64,000 nt of DNA from Bog-473 sp963726135 (lineage in GTDB: Bacteria > Actinomycetota > Acidimicrobiia > Acidimicrobiales > RAAP-2). Below are positions 45,602 through 54,304 of this stretch, piece by piece; the stretch's first letter is position 1; each line of letters starts with the position of its first letter. The DNA is taken from the NCBI GenBank assembly GCA_963726135.1, contig CAVSBE010000008.1, positions 2,356,001 to 2,420,000 of the forward strand, in the 5' to 3' direction. The notes under the pieces were generated by a model. The model searched no databases. It was not told the origin of the DNA and saw only the letters and a program-made list of their open reading frames with translations. The position numbers were made by a program, and so were the translations under genes.

Positions 45602-46945
45602 TCACTCTTCTCGAGTCCAGGCCCGAATTGGCCCTGCCACGTCGATCATCTCCGTCAGCTGATGGCCGTCCGTGGCCAGCGTGACGACGCCCGCGCTGCC
45701 GGCCGCCTGGGCCGTCAGCCGGACGACATGGGCGTCAGCGTCCAGAGCGACGCCGTCCGGCTGCCACGCCTCGAGCCCGATAGGGATGCCGAGAAGGGCC
45801 GCTTGCTCCAGGACGGCCCGGGTTGCCTCGTCGATGGGACCGTCCACCACCGCGAGGCCCGGGCGCCAGGGCGCCGACGCGCGCGCAACCAGGACGCACG
45901 CCGCGGCCCAGCCGTGCACGGGCTCGCTTGGCACGAAGGCGGTGCCCAGCTGTCTGGTGGCGAACGTGCGGGCCACCCAGAAACCGGCCGTCCCCGGGTC
46001 GGCCGCGAGCACCCCGCCCTGACCGAGCACCTCGGCGTAGTGGCGGGTGACGAGTGATGGCATCAGCGGCGATCCGGTTGCGGTCCAGCCGGCCTGCGTG
46101 ACGGCAGCCAACTGGTCGCGCAGTGGCGGCATGTCAGTGAACTGCCCTGGCCCATCCCACCGCTCCGCCAGCGGCCCGAGGAGTTCGGGAGTGACGGTGC
46201 GGTGTGGGAACCGTTCCCACAGCCGGCGGGGAGCTTCGGACTCGTCCAGCCCGACCGTGAGCACGACGTCGGCAGCTGGGAGCCCACCGAGTTCGAAGTC
46301 GAGCTCTTGCAGGCCGACGGTCGCCCAGTGATGGCGGCTCCGCCAGTCGAACACTCCCTTGGCACCCCAGGTGTTCAGGACCCCGAGCTTCCCGGCGGCG
46401 GCCAGCGCGCGGAGGCCTCCGACGGCGCGTCGGCGTACCACGTCCGGACCGGCCAGCACGACGACATGGCGTGCCACGGAGAGTTCACCGGCGAGGGACG
46501 GTGCGGGTTCTCGGTGATCATCGACGTTCCGCGGCAAGGCGAGGGTGCCGTCTCGGAGCTCCGAAGCGGGGTCGACGTTGAGCTGCAGGCACAACCCGTC
46601 TCCCGCCACGGCCTCGGCGACGGCGGGGCCCAGGGCGAACAGCTCGTCGGCCTCGCCGATCACCCGGCGCTGTGTCGGGAGCGACAGCGCCGGAGACCGG
46701 TTGGTGCTCCCGAGAAGCCCTCCGAGCACCGGCCGGTCGCCGACCACGATGATCTGCCCGTCACCGAGGAGCGCGACCGCCGGTACGCCGTGCACCGTGC
46801 GATGGGCGTGCGCGAGGAGCAGGGCCACATCCGGGTCGGCGACCTCCGTCACCGGGAGTCCCGGCATCGGTCGCCCGTACCCGGCACACACGCCCCCAAC
46901 GGAGAGCGCCTGCCGCAGGACCTCGGCGGCGGGGCGGCCGGTCAT
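45602..46945 (-). CDS. ThDP-enzyme-like protein with degenerate cofactor site
   Basis: About 447 residues, resembling the middle and C-terminal parts of acetolactate-synthase-type enzymes: VVVLAGPDVVRRRAVGGLRALAAAGKLGVLNTWGAKGVF with ADVVLTVGLDESEAPRRLWE (central domain), then LAADPGTAGFWVARTF and a final domain. The diphosphate-binding motif G-D-G followed by N is not found at the expected place (AVVDGPIDEATR stands there), and the chain is about 100 residues shorter than usual. It may be a non-catalytic relative. It is last in the minus operon of crotonases and dehydrogenase, 19 nt after the previous stop. Confidence 0.65.
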   Translation of the reverse strand: MTGRPAAEVLRQALSVGGVCAGYGRPMPGLPVTEVADPDVALLLAHAHRTVHGVPAVALLGDGQIIVVGDRPVLGGLLGSTNRSPALSLPTQRRVIGEADELFALGPAVAEAVAGDGLCLQLNVDPASELRDGTLALPRNVDDHREPAPSLAGELSVARHVVVLAGPDVVRRRAVGGLRALAAAGKLGVLNTWGAKGVFDWRSRHHWATVGLQELDFELGGLPAADVVLTVGLDESEAPRRLWERFPHRTVTPELLGPLAERWDGPGQFTDMPPLRDQLAAVTQAGWTATGSPLMPSLVTRHYAEVLGQGGVLAADPGTAGFWVARTFATRQLGTAFVPSEPVHGWAAACVLVARASAPWRPGLAVVDGPIDEATRAVLEQAALLGIPIGLEAWQPDGVALDADAHVVRLTAQAAGSAGVVTLATDGHQLTEMIDVAGPIRAWTREE

Positions 46946-46964
46946 GGCCGGCCGGGTGGGCCCG

Positions 46965-47780
46965 TCATGCCGATCGTGACGGCGGCGCCCACTGCGGCTC
47001 GCGCTTCTCGGCGAAGGCCCGCGGGCCCTCTTCCTGGTCGGCGTGGCCCCACATGGAGACCAGTTCCTTCGCCCCGGCCCTGCACGCGTCGGTCAGCCCG
47101 GCCTCGAGCGCGCCCCACAGCGCGCGCTTGGTGGCGGCCATGGCCGCGGGCGAGTTGCGGGCGATCTTCTCGGCCAGGGCCTGTGCCTCGTCGCGCAGCC
47201 GCTCGGGCGGGTCGACCACCTGGCTCACCATGCCGAGGGCCAGGGCCCGCTCGGCGGACAGCCGCTCGTGCCGGCCGACCAGCGCCATCCTCATGACCGC
47301 CTCGAAGGGGATCTTGCGCGTGAGTCCGATGGCCTCCATCGCCACCACCTGGCCCACCGAGACGTGAGGATCGAAGAACTGGGCGTCGGAGGCGGCGATC
47401 ACGATGTCGGCGTCGGCCACCCAGTGAAAGCCGCCCCCGGCACAGATGCCGTTGACCGCCGTGATCACCGGCTTCCACACCTGGTTGTGCCAGGCCGTGA
47501 AGTGGAGGTCGAACTCCTCCGTCGACTTGCGGTACCGCTCGAACCCGATGCCGTCCTCCGCGATCTCCATGACGTCGACGCCGGTCTGGAAGGCTCGCCC
47601 CTCGCCGGTGTGGACGATGACCCGGACGTCCGGGTCGTCGTCGAGCGCCTTCCAAGCCGTCTCGAACTCGTCGCGCATGTGCGCGTTCATCGCATTCAGG
47701 CGGTCTGGCCGGTTGTTGATCAGCCAGCCGACGGGCCCACGCCGCTCGAGGATCAATGTGGAAAGGTTCGGGTAGCTCAC
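46965..47780 (-). CDS. Crotonase-family protein, paralogue A
   Basis: Enoyl-CoA hydratase-like protein of 271 residues. VSYPNLSTLILERRGPVGWL start, oxyanion segments GRAFQTGVDVMEI and NGICAGGGFHWVADAD, then FFDPHVSVGQV, where classical enzymes have a catalytic Glu (here His), and MRMALVG where the second Glu would be. Its 3' 342 bases (46995-47336) match the neighbouring gene with no difference found by eye, while the 5' part has diverged. GTG start overlaps the stop of paralogue B by four bases. Confidence 0.86.
   Translation of the reverse strand: MSYPNLSTLILERRGPVGWLINNRPDRLNAMNAHMRDEFETAWKALDDDPDVRVIVHTGEGRAFQTGVDVMEIAEDGIGFERYRKSTEEFDLHFTAWHNQVWKPVITAVNGICAGGGFHWVADADIVIAASDAQFFDPHVSVGQVVAMEAIGLTRKIPFEAVMRMALVGRHERLSAERALALGMVSQVVDPPERLRDEAQALAEKIARNSPAAMAATKRALWGALEAGLTDACRAGAKELVSMWGHADQEEGPRAFAEKREPQWAPPSRSA
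46995..47336. repeat. 342-bp direct repeat, copy 1
   Basis: Read base by base, no difference was found against 47840-48181 (offset 845). It covers the C-terminal coding part of crotonase paralogue A, silent sites included. Outside these borders the two genes differ at many places. Confidence 0.9.
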
Positions 47781-48616
47781 TGCACCTCCGTGTGTCGTTC
47801 CGGCGGCGCCGTACCGGTCGGAGCCAACGCTTGCCACCTCGGCTCGCGCTTCTCGGCGAAGGCCCGCGGGCCCTCTTCCTGGTCGGCGTGGCCCCACATG
47901 GAGACCAGTTCCTTCGCCCCGGCCCTGCACGCGTCGGTCAGCCCGGCCTCGAGCGCGCCCCACAGCGCGCGCTTGGTGGCGGCCATGGCCGCGGGCGAGT
48001 TGCGGGCGATCTTCTCGGCCAGGGCCTGTGCCTCGTCGCGCAGCCGCTCGGGCGGGTCGACCACCTGGCTCACCATGCCGAGGGCCAGGGCCCGCTCGGC
48101 GGACAGCCGCTCGTGCCGGCCGACCAGCGCCATCCTCATGACCGCCTCGAAGGGGATCTTGCGCGTGAGTCCGATGGCCTCGTACGCAGTGACCTGGCCC
48201 ACGGACACGTGGGGGTCGAGGAACTGGGCGTCGGAGGCGGCGATCACGATGTCGGCGTCGGCCACGAAGTGGAGGCCACCCCCCGCGCACACTCCGTTGA
48301 CGGCGGCGATGACGGGCTTCCAGACTTCGTTGTGCCACGCCGTCATCTTCAGCTCGGCGCGCCGGGTGCGACCGGACTGCTTGCGCAGCGCCTCGGGCTC
48401 ACGGGCCAGTTGGGTCACGTCGAGACCGGTCTGGAAGGTCCGGCCGGCCCCGGTGTTCACGATGACGCGGACCTCGGGGTCCTCGTCGAGCTCGACCCAG
48501 GCCGCTTCGAGCTCGTCGAGCATCCCGGCGTCCATGGCATTGCCGGTATCGGGCCGGTTGAACACCAGCCAACCCACGGGCCCGTCCCGTTCGACCAACA
48601 GGGAGGAGTAGGGCAT
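47777..48616 (-). CDS. Crotonase-family protein, paralogue B
   Basis: Enoyl-CoA hydratase-like protein of 279 residues, starting MPYSSLLVERDGPVGWLVF. Oxyanion segments GRTFQTGLDVTQL and NGVCAGGGLHFVADAD; FLDPHVSVGQV has His in place of the first catalytic Glu, as in paralogue A. Start ATG 48616 shares one base with the stop of the acyl-CoA dehydrogenase gene (TGATG); a longer in-frame start is less likely. The C-terminal 342 bases equal those of paralogue A. The two may form hetero-oligomers or act on successive intermediates. Confidence 0.86.
   Translation of the reverse strand: MPYSSLLVERDGPVGWLVFNRPDTGNAMDAGMLDELEAAWVELDEDPEVRVIVNTGAGRTFQTGLDVTQLAREPEALRKQSGRTRRAELKMTAWHNEVWKPVIAAVNGVCAGGGLHFVADADIVIAASDAQFLDPHVSVGQVTAYEAIGLTRKIPFEAVMRMALVGRHERLSAERALALGMVSQVVDPPERLRDEAQALAEKIARNSPAAMAATKRALWGALEAGLTDACRAGAKELVSMWGHADQEEGPRAFAEKREPRWQALAPTGTAPPERHTEVQ
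47840..48181. repeat. 342-bp direct repeat, copy 2
   Basis: Second copy, inside crotonase paralogue B; see the copy at 46995. The sharp end of identity at codons for EAIGLTRK hints at gene conversion or a recent partial duplication rather than slow divergence. Confidence 0.9.
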
Positions 48617-49920
48617 CAGCTGCGAGGCACCTGGCGCCACGGCTGTGCCTGCCACGGGTCGGGATCTCGGGGAAGACCCAGGACCCGCTCGCCCAGGATG
48701 TTCTTGTTGACTTCTGTCGTGCCGCCCTCAATCGTGTTGGCGCGGCTCCGCAACATGCCCCGGACCTCGTACGGCAGCGACTCGGCCCACGTGCCGTCAC
48801 CTCCGGGCCACGCAGTGGCGGCAGCTCCGAGCATGTTCACCGCCATGGCTTGGATCCGCTGGTTCAAGCCTCCCTGGTGCACCTTGCCGATCGAGCTCTC
48901 GGGCCCCGGTGGCCGGCCGGCACGCGCCTGCGCTCTGACACGCAGGTTCGTCCACTCGCGCACCCGTTCCTCGCACCACAGTCGGATCACGTCGTCCCGG
49001 TGTACGGGGTTGTCCCACCCGCCCGGTTTGCCCTCCGCGCTCAACCGCTTGGCGAGCCGGACGAGTGAGTCCGCACCCGAGCCCCCGATCCGGTCGACGC
49101 CGCCGGAGCCGGACCCCGACACCATCTGCCGCTCGCCCGACAACGTCGCGTTGGCCACCTTCCACCCCTCTCCGACGGGGCCGACGCGCTGGGAGTCCGG
49201 CACCCTTGCGCAGTCGAGGAACACCTCGTTGAAGTCCACCTCGCCGCCCATGTGCCGCAGCGGCCTGACGTCGACGCCCGGTTGGCGGAGGTCGATCAGG
49301 AAGTACGTGATGCCGGCGCGCTTGGGCACCTCGGGGTCCGTCCGGGCCAGCAGCACGGCGAAGCTGGAAAGGTGGGCCCACGTCGTCCAGACCTTCTGGC
49401 CGTTGATCACCCAGTCGTCGCCGTCGCGCTCGGCCCGCGTGGCGAGCGAAGCCAGGTCGGACCCCGAGCCCGGCTCGCTGAAGAGCTGGCACCAGGTCTC
49501 CTCGTTGCGCACGATCGGGGGCAGGAAGCGGAGCCGCTGCACCTCGGTGCCGTGGGCGAAGAGCGCTGGCGCGGCCAGGTTCAGTCCCAAGGGGTTCAGG
49601 CGGCCGAGGTTGTAGGGACGCAACTCCTGGTCCACCTGCCGCGCCACCTCGCCTGGGAGGTCGAGGCCGCCGTATTCAACCGGCCACGTCGGCACCACCA
49701 GGCCCGACGCGCCGAACACCGGGTACCACGCCTCGTATTCCTGCCGGGTGCGCACCTTGCGGACCTCGGCCGCCCCGCCCCGGCGACCCGCCTCGACCCA
49801 GCCTGGCGGCACGGCGTCGCGGACCCACTCACGAACAGCGTGGAGGACGTCGTCCGTCGACGAAGGCGGGCCCACCGCCAGGCGTCCGGCGGTCGGAGGG
49901 ATCCCCGTGCCAGGGCTCAT
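48616..49920 (-). CDS. Acyl-CoA dehydrogenase
   Basis: FAD enzyme of 434 residues forming a double bond next to the CoA thioester. WPVEYGGLDLPGEVARQVDQEL, TWCQLFSEPGSGSDLASLATRAERDGDDW, GQKVWTTWAHLSSFAVLLARTD, FNEVFLDCARVPDSQRVGPVGEGW and the end block RANTIEGGTTEVNKNILGERVLGLP are all typical. Start ATG 49920 overlaps the upstream crotonase stop (ATGA); the frame stays open further upstream but without pattern. Steroid-type dehydrogenases often need a partner chain; here the only other one lies 10 kb away. Confidence 0.9.
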   Translation of the reverse strand: MSPGTGIPPTAGRLAVGPPSSTDDVLHAVREWVRDAVPPGWVEAGRRGGAAEVRKVRTRQEYEAWYPVFGASGLVVPTWPVEYGGLDLPGEVARQVDQELRPYNLGRLNPLGLNLAAPALFAHGTEVQRLRFLPPIVRNEETWCQLFSEPGSGSDLASLATRAERDGDDWVINGQKVWTTWAHLSSFAVLLARTDPEVPKRAGITYFLIDLRQPGVDVRPLRHMGGEVDFNEVFLDCARVPDSQRVGPVGEGWKVANATLSGERQMVSGSGSGGVDRIGGSGADSLVRLAKRLSAEGKPGGWDNPVHRDDVIRLWCEERVREWTNLRVRAQARAGRPPGPESSIGKVHQGGLNQRIQAMAVNMLGAAATAWPGGDGTWAESLPYEVRGMLRSRANTIEGGTTEVNKNILGERVLGLPRDPDPWQAQPWRQVPRS

Positions 49921-50741
49921 CGTCCCGAGAAATTCGGAGGTCGCTTCTCTCTGAAGGCGGCGAGACCGTCCCGGAAGTCCTCGCTGCGCGACGAGAGCTC
50001 CATGGCCAGCGCCTCGTTCTGGAGGTGCTCGGGCAGGGGTGCGGTCGAGCCGGCGTGCAGGAGCCACTTCGTCAGCCCGATCGTCACTGTCGGGGCTCCG
50101 GTGAGCCGATCGACCAGCGACCGCGTCTCGTCCGCCAGCGCCCCCGCGGGCACCGCCTTGTGCACCATTCCCCACGACGCCGCTTCGGAACCCGTCACCG
50201 CCTGGCCGAGGATCAACATCTCCCTGGCCCGGACCTCGCCGACGCGGCGGGGCAGCAGCCACGTGCCACCCGTGTCGGGCGTGAAGCCGCGCTCCGAATA
50301 GGGCTCCCACAGGCGGGCCGACTCCTCGACGACGGCGAAGTCCGACGCCAGGACGAGGTGCAGCCCGATCCCGGCCGCCCACCCCCGCACCTGGCAGACG
50401 ATGGGCGTCTGCATCGTGACCAACAGCTCAATCAGCCGGTGCGCCTCGGTGGGCAGGCGCCTTTGGATGCTCCCGACCCGGGGCCGTGCGTCGCCTGCGT
50501 TTCGCCCGACGATGTCGAAGCCGGAGCAGAAATGCTCACCAGCCCCCTGCAGCACCACCACCCGGACCGATTCGTCCGGTCCCGCCGCGGACAGCGCGGC
50601 GATCATCGCCTGGACGATCGGGTCGGTGAGGGCGTTGCGCTTGGCCGGGCGATCGATCTCGAGTTCGAGGACCGGCCCGACCTGTTCGACCCGCAGTCCA
50701 TCGATCGACCGGTAGGGACTCGTGAGCTCGTTGTCGCTCAT
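49917..50741 (-). CDS. Enoyl-CoA hydratase/isomerase family protein
   Basis: Crotonase-fold protein of 274 residues. Oxyanion segments EHFCSGFDIVGRN and GWAAGIGLHLVLASDF; WEPYSERGFTPDTGGTWLLPRRVG and REMLILGQAVTG follow, the last keeping the second catalytic Glu while the first is Tyr. This pattern is common in actinobacterial EchA proteins of unknown substrate. Start 50741 overlaps the MaoC-type gene stop by four bases and its stop overlaps the dehydrogenase start, so translation is coupled across three genes. Confidence 0.88.
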   Translation of the reverse strand: MSDNELTSPYRSIDGLRVEQVGPVLELEIDRPAKRNALTDPIVQAMIAALSAAGPDESVRVVVLQGAGEHFCSGFDIVGRNAGDARPRVGSIQRRLPTEAHRLIELLVTMQTPIVCQVRGWAAGIGLHLVLASDFAVVEESARLWEPYSERGFTPDTGGTWLLPRRVGEVRAREMLILGQAVTGSEAASWGMVHKAVPAGALADETRSLVDRLTGAPTVTIGLTKWLLHAGSTAPLPEHLQNEALAMELSSRSEDFRDGLAAFREKRPPNFSGR

Positions 50742-51988
50742 CCGCGTCCGTACCTGTCGCTGATCGCCCGCAGTGCGTCCTCCAGGTTCTGTGCGCCACC
50801 CGGAGGGTCGGGCAATCTCACGGGCCCGTGCTCACGGCTCGGCAGCAGGATGGTGGCATGGCCGGGTGTGGTCAGCTCGCCCCGCTGGTTCGTCGCGGTG
50901 AGATCGACGTCGACCGCCGGGCGCCCACCGTCGGCGAGGTAGCGGTTCGTCACCGACCCCGAGAGCCACTGGGTGTCTCCCACGTAGTTGAACCGGCGAA
51001 ACTCGCAGTCGAGCTTCCACAGCCACCCCGCGTCGCCCATCCAGTCCGTGCACAGGTGGATCAACCACGTTTCGCGCATGCGCCCGTAGTCGAACGTGGT
51101 GGGATTGCCGCTCCGCCGGGCGAACTCCGGGTCCCAGTGCACCCTCTGCATGACATCGGGGACGTTGAGGTCGTCGCGATGGAAGAACCGCGGGATCCTC
51201 GTGCGGTTCTCGTAGCCCAGCCGCAACGGCTTGACGCCGTAGAGCCCCATTCCCATGCCGACGTGCCAACAGACCATGTCGGTGACGGTCAGAGGCCCCT
51301 TCACCATGGGGCCAACCTGATCGCCGACCTCGACGTCCTCCCAGTCTCGCGTCGCGTCGCCGCGGCGTCGCTCCAAGGCGTACTGCGCCTCAATGGCGGC
51401 GATCTCCTCGTCCTCGTAGGGTCGCAGCTCTATCGCGTCGTACTTCTTGCGTTCGCGCGCCTTGGTCCGTTCGGTGCGGATCATCAAGCGGTACTGGGCG
51501 GACAGGATCGGGCCGTCGGCCTGCCGGAAAACCTGTGCCGTCCACTCGTGCACGGCCCGTTCCGCGAACTCGCTCGATTTGTCCAGCACCCCGACCAGCG
51601 CGTTCCGGCGGGTCACCGACCGGTTCGGCCGGAGAGGAGCCCACCACTCTCGTGCACTGGCCGAATAGAAGGCGTGCACCCCGCGCAGCGGGTCGCCACG
51701 CATGAGGTCACGGTGCTCCGCCGGCACCTCTGTCACCTCGTCGACACCGATCAGGGAGTCACCCCCGACCAGCGGGGGCGGGGCGAGCACGCCACCCCAG
51801 CACGTGGTCGACGCGTACGTGTCGTCCGACCAGAGCGGGTTGTCGTCACCGTAGGCCTCAGCGACGTGCCGGAAGGCGTCGACCCCGGGCACCCCGTAGT
51901 GCGGCGGCACGGGATGCGGCTCGGGGATCCCGATGCGGGACCGCAGCCGGGCGATCCCGTCGTCCGTAATTGAGCCCTCGGTGGCCAC
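50738..51988 (-). CDS. MaoC-type dehydratase, double hot-dog
   Basis: About 416 residues with two hot-dog units: the N-terminal one (about 20-190) has ASTTCWGGVLAPPPLVG and HAFYSASAREWWAPLRP, the second (about 215-390) has DWEDVEVGDQVGPMVKGPLTVTDMVCWHVGMG and GHATILLPSREHGP. Hydration of enoyl-CoA by such two-unit proteins is known in steroid degraders. ATG 51997 is in frame, but TATAAT directly abuts it; GTG 51988, 9 nt after the box, is a better leaderless start and is used here. First gene of the minus operon ending at 45602. Confidence 0.82.
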   Translation of the reverse strand: MATEGSITDDGIARLRSRIGIPEPHPVPPHYGVPGVDAFRHVAEAYGDDNPLWSDDTYASTTCWGGVLAPPPLVGGDSLIGVDEVTEVPAEHRDLMRGDPLRGVHAFYSASAREWWAPLRPNRSVTRRNALVGVLDKSSEFAERAVHEWTAQVFRQADGPILSAQYRLMIRTERTKARERKKYDAIELRPYEDEEIAAIEAQYALERRRGDATRDWEDVEVGDQVGPMVKGPLTVTDMVCWHVGMGMGLYGVKPLRLGYENRTRIPRFFHRDDLNVPDVMQRVHWDPEFARRSGNPTTFDYGRMRETWLIHLCTDWMGDAGWLWKLDCEFRRFNYVGDTQWLSGSVTNRYLADGGRPAVDVDLTATNQRGELTTPGHATILLPSREHGPVRLPDPPGGAQNLEDALRAISDRYGRG

Positions 51989-51994
51989 GGGTCG

Positions 51995-52005
51995 CATATT
52001 ATATG
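51995..52005. promoter_or_regulatory. Palindrome with two opposed -10 boxes
   Basis: CATATTATATG is a perfect palindrome around a central T. It reads TATTAT on plus and TATAAT on minus, and even holds an ATG on each strand (51997 minus, 52003 plus) only 5 nt apart. It probably sets both divergent transcripts; the real start codons are then more likely just downstream on each side. Confidence 0.5.
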
Positions 52006-52800
52006 AAGTCTTGTGCCGCTCAGCTGGGCGTGCACCGTCCCGAAACGGCCGAACAGGTGAACCAGAGCGCGTCCAACGAGAAGATCTACATCCACGAGTT
52101 CATCGACATCATCGGTCACGGTCGCGCGCGCTACATGCACCACATGACGGCGAATTGGAGCCCCATCGCCCAGGAGGAGCGCCACCAACTCTGCTACGGG
52201 GTGTGGGGCGTCGTCGGCTCGACCGGACCGTGGCCCACGGTCGTCAACATGTGGGAAGAGGACGGATGGGAAGGTCTGGCCGCATCCTTCGGACACGAGC
52301 TGAGCCATGCCGAACTCCAAGACCCGAAGTTGGCGCGCTGGTGGGCGACGGCCGCGGAGATGCGCTCGGGTGGTTCCGACCGGATACTGGTCCCCGCTCG
52401 GTGGTCCCCCACGATCACCGACCTCTGCACCCAGGGGGCGGGCGGTGTGGCCTACGCGCACGACCAGGTGACCGTGCCACCGGGCAGCGTGCGTGACTAC
52501 TTGGAACTGGCCCGGCAGGAGGGCGGCTCCTACTACGAGCGGTTCGGCTGGAGTCTCATCGGCGGGTGGGAGACCGCACTGCGGCACGACGACGAGGCCT
52601 TCCTGATCTGGTCCATCCCCGGCTGGGAGCAGTGGGGGGAAGCCGAGGCGCGCCTCCGGCGCGACGACAGCTGGGGCAGGCGCCAGCGCGACGCCGTGTC
52701 CGGCTTCACGCGGATCCTCCTCGTCGACGCACCCCTCGGCCCGCTGCGGACCGGCCGCCAGCCGTCCCGGAGCGACCGCGACGACAGTTGGTCCGAATAG
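52003..52800 (+). CDS. NIPSNAP-like protein of unknown function
   Basis: About 265 residues (256 if GTG 52030 is the start). The N-terminal half, IYIHEFIDIIGHGRARYMHHMT, and VWGVVGSTGPWPTVVNMWEEDGWEGL, suggest a dimeric alpha-beta barrel like NIPSNAP proteins; the second half repeats the idea (YAHDQVTVPPGSVRDYLELA, SLIGGWETALRHDDEAFLIWSIPGWEQW). So two ferredoxin-like units are probable. No catalytic motif or signal peptide. It shares a promoter box with the divergent MaoC-type operon, which suggests a role in the same pathway, such as protecting or isomerising an intermediate. Confidence 0.72.
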   Translation: MKSCAAQLGVHRPETAEQVNQSASNEKIYIHEFIDIIGHGRARYMHHMTANWSPIAQEERHQLCYGVWGVVGSTGPWPTVVNMWEEDGWEGLAASFGHELSHAELQDPKLARWWATAAEMRSGGSDRILVPARWSPTITDLCTQGAGGVAYAHDQVTVPPGSVRDYLELARQEGGSYYERFGWSLIGGWETALRHDDEAFLIWSIPGWEQWGEAEARLRRDDSWGRRQRDAVSGFTRILLVDAPLGPLRTGRQPSRSDRDDSWSE

Positions 52801-52858
52801 CCCAGCGGTCTGCGTCCCGGAGCCACCTCGGGAGCCGGCTGCGCCCCCCGGCCCCGGA

Positions 52859-54271
52859 CTACCGGTTCAGATCCTCCACGACCTCGCGCCGCAACAGCTT
52901 TCCCACCTCGTTGTAGGGGAGCGATTGCGCCCGGTGGAAGGCCACGGGAACCTTGTAGGGCGCCAGGTGCTCGCGACAGAGCGCGATGAGCTCCGCCTCG
53001 TCGGCGTCGCCGACGAAGACCGCGACAGGAACCTGGCCCAGGCGCTCGTCCGGCCGGCCCACGACGGCGGCCTCGGTGACGCGAGGGTCAAGACGCAGCA
53101 CTTCTTCCACCTGTTCGGGAAACACCTTGTTCCCGCCTCGGTTGATGAGGTCCGACGTGCGACCTTCGATCCAGACGAAGCCCTCGGGGTCGACCCGGGC
53201 ATGGTCTCCCGTGCGGACGAAGCCCTCGGCGTCCACCCGATCGTCGAGCTTCGCACCGCCCGCGTACCCGGCCGCCATGCGGGGGGGACGAACCAGGAGC
53301 TCGCCGACAGCACCGTCGGCGACGCGCCGGCCGTCCTCGTCCACCACGGTGATGTCCACCCCGGGGTGCGGTCGCCCCGCCGCGCCCAGCTTCTCCGGAT
53401 GCTCGCGCGCGTCCGCCGCCGTCCACCCGATGACCTCGCCCACTTCGGCCTGGCCGTAGCTGTTCAGCACCGTCACGCCGAACCGGTCCATGAACCGGCG
53501 GGCGGCCAACGGCGACAGCGGCGCCGTGATGCTGCGGACGAATCGGAGCGGAGTGAGGTCGGTCACCGTCGGGTCGGTCGTCAGCATGACCATGGCGGCC
53601 GGAGGCAGGACGGTGGACCGCACCTGGTAGTGGTGGACCAGCTCGGAGAAGTCCGCCGTGGAGAACCGCGGCATCAGCACCACCGCGGCGCCGGCCCGGA
53701 GACCGAAGCACACGTTGTAGATCCCTGCGTTCAGCGCGACGGACACCGGGACCAGGTTCGGCGTCGGCTCCCGGGCGGGCGCCGTGGTGGCGCCCTTCCC
53801 CCGCAGCGGGGCCAGGACGCGGTCCAGCAGCTCGAGGTAGCCGCTGTGCGATTGCAGGATTGCCTTGGGCGGACCCGTCGTCCCCGATGTCCACGTCACG
53901 AACGCGACCCCGTCGTCGTGACGTGCCGGATCCTCGACCGTGTGCAGACCGTCGTCGTCGAGGACCACGAACGGTCGTACGGTCGCGACGACGTGCTGCA
54001 CCTCGGCCTCCGGGGAGCGGTCGTTGATCGGGACGAAGACGCCCCCGGCGAGCCAGATGCCCACCATGGTGGTGACCAGCTCAGGCCCGGTGGGCAACCG
54101 GACCGCGACGCCGTGACCCGGCTCGAGCCCCGCCGCGAGCAGACGGGTCGCGGTGTCCCGGGCCCTCTCACGGGCGCCTCCCGCAGTCACCGACCCGTCG
54201 ATCGTGCAGAGGAGGTCCCGATCGTCGCCGAAGGGATGGTCCATCAACAAGTTGGCCAGGTTGTCCGTCAT
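52859..54271 (-). CDS. Acyl-CoA synthetase (AMP-dependent)
   Basis: Adenylate-forming ligase of 470 residues. FVTWTSGTTGPPKAILQSHSG (P-loop), VLNSYGQAEVGEVIG, GFVRTGDHARVD, IEGRTSDLINRGGNKVFPEQVEEV and the C-terminal LPYNEVGKLLRR with its catalytic Lys. Shorter than most family members by about 50 residues, missing part of the N-terminal domain but with all motifs kept. SD-like GGGAGGG precedes ATG 54271. It is transcribed alone, divergent from the CaiC-like ligase. Substrate unknown. Confidence 0.88.
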   Translation of the reverse strand: MTDNLANLLMDHPFGDDRDLLCTIDGSVTAGGARERARDTATRLLAAGLEPGHGVAVRLPTGPELVTTMVGIWLAGGVFVPINDRSPEAEVQHVVATVRPFVVLDDDGLHTVEDPARHDDGVAFVTWTSGTTGPPKAILQSHSGYLELLDRVLAPLRGKGATTAPAREPTPNLVPVSVALNAGIYNVCFGLRAGAAVVLMPRFSTADFSELVHHYQVRSTVLPPAAMVMLTTDPTVTDLTPLRFVRSITAPLSPLAARRFMDRFGVTVLNSYGQAEVGEVIGWTAADAREHPEKLGAAGRPHPGVDITVVDEDGRRVADGAVGELLVRPPRMAAGYAGGAKLDDRVDAEGFVRTGDHARVDPEGFVWIEGRTSDLINRGGNKVFPEQVEEVLRLDPRVTEAAVVGRPDERLGQVPVAVFVGDADEAELIALCREHLAPYKVPVAFHRAQSLPYNEVGKLLRREVVEDLNR

Positions 54272-54304
54272 GAGCCGACGCTCGCCCTCCCTCTTTCTGA
54301 GTTA

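Noticed and set aside
47043..49615. Long plus-strand open frames across the crotonase and dehydrogenase genes
   Set aside because: They are antisense to coupled minus-strand genes with clear motifs and show repetitive Arg/Gly/Pro-rich text.
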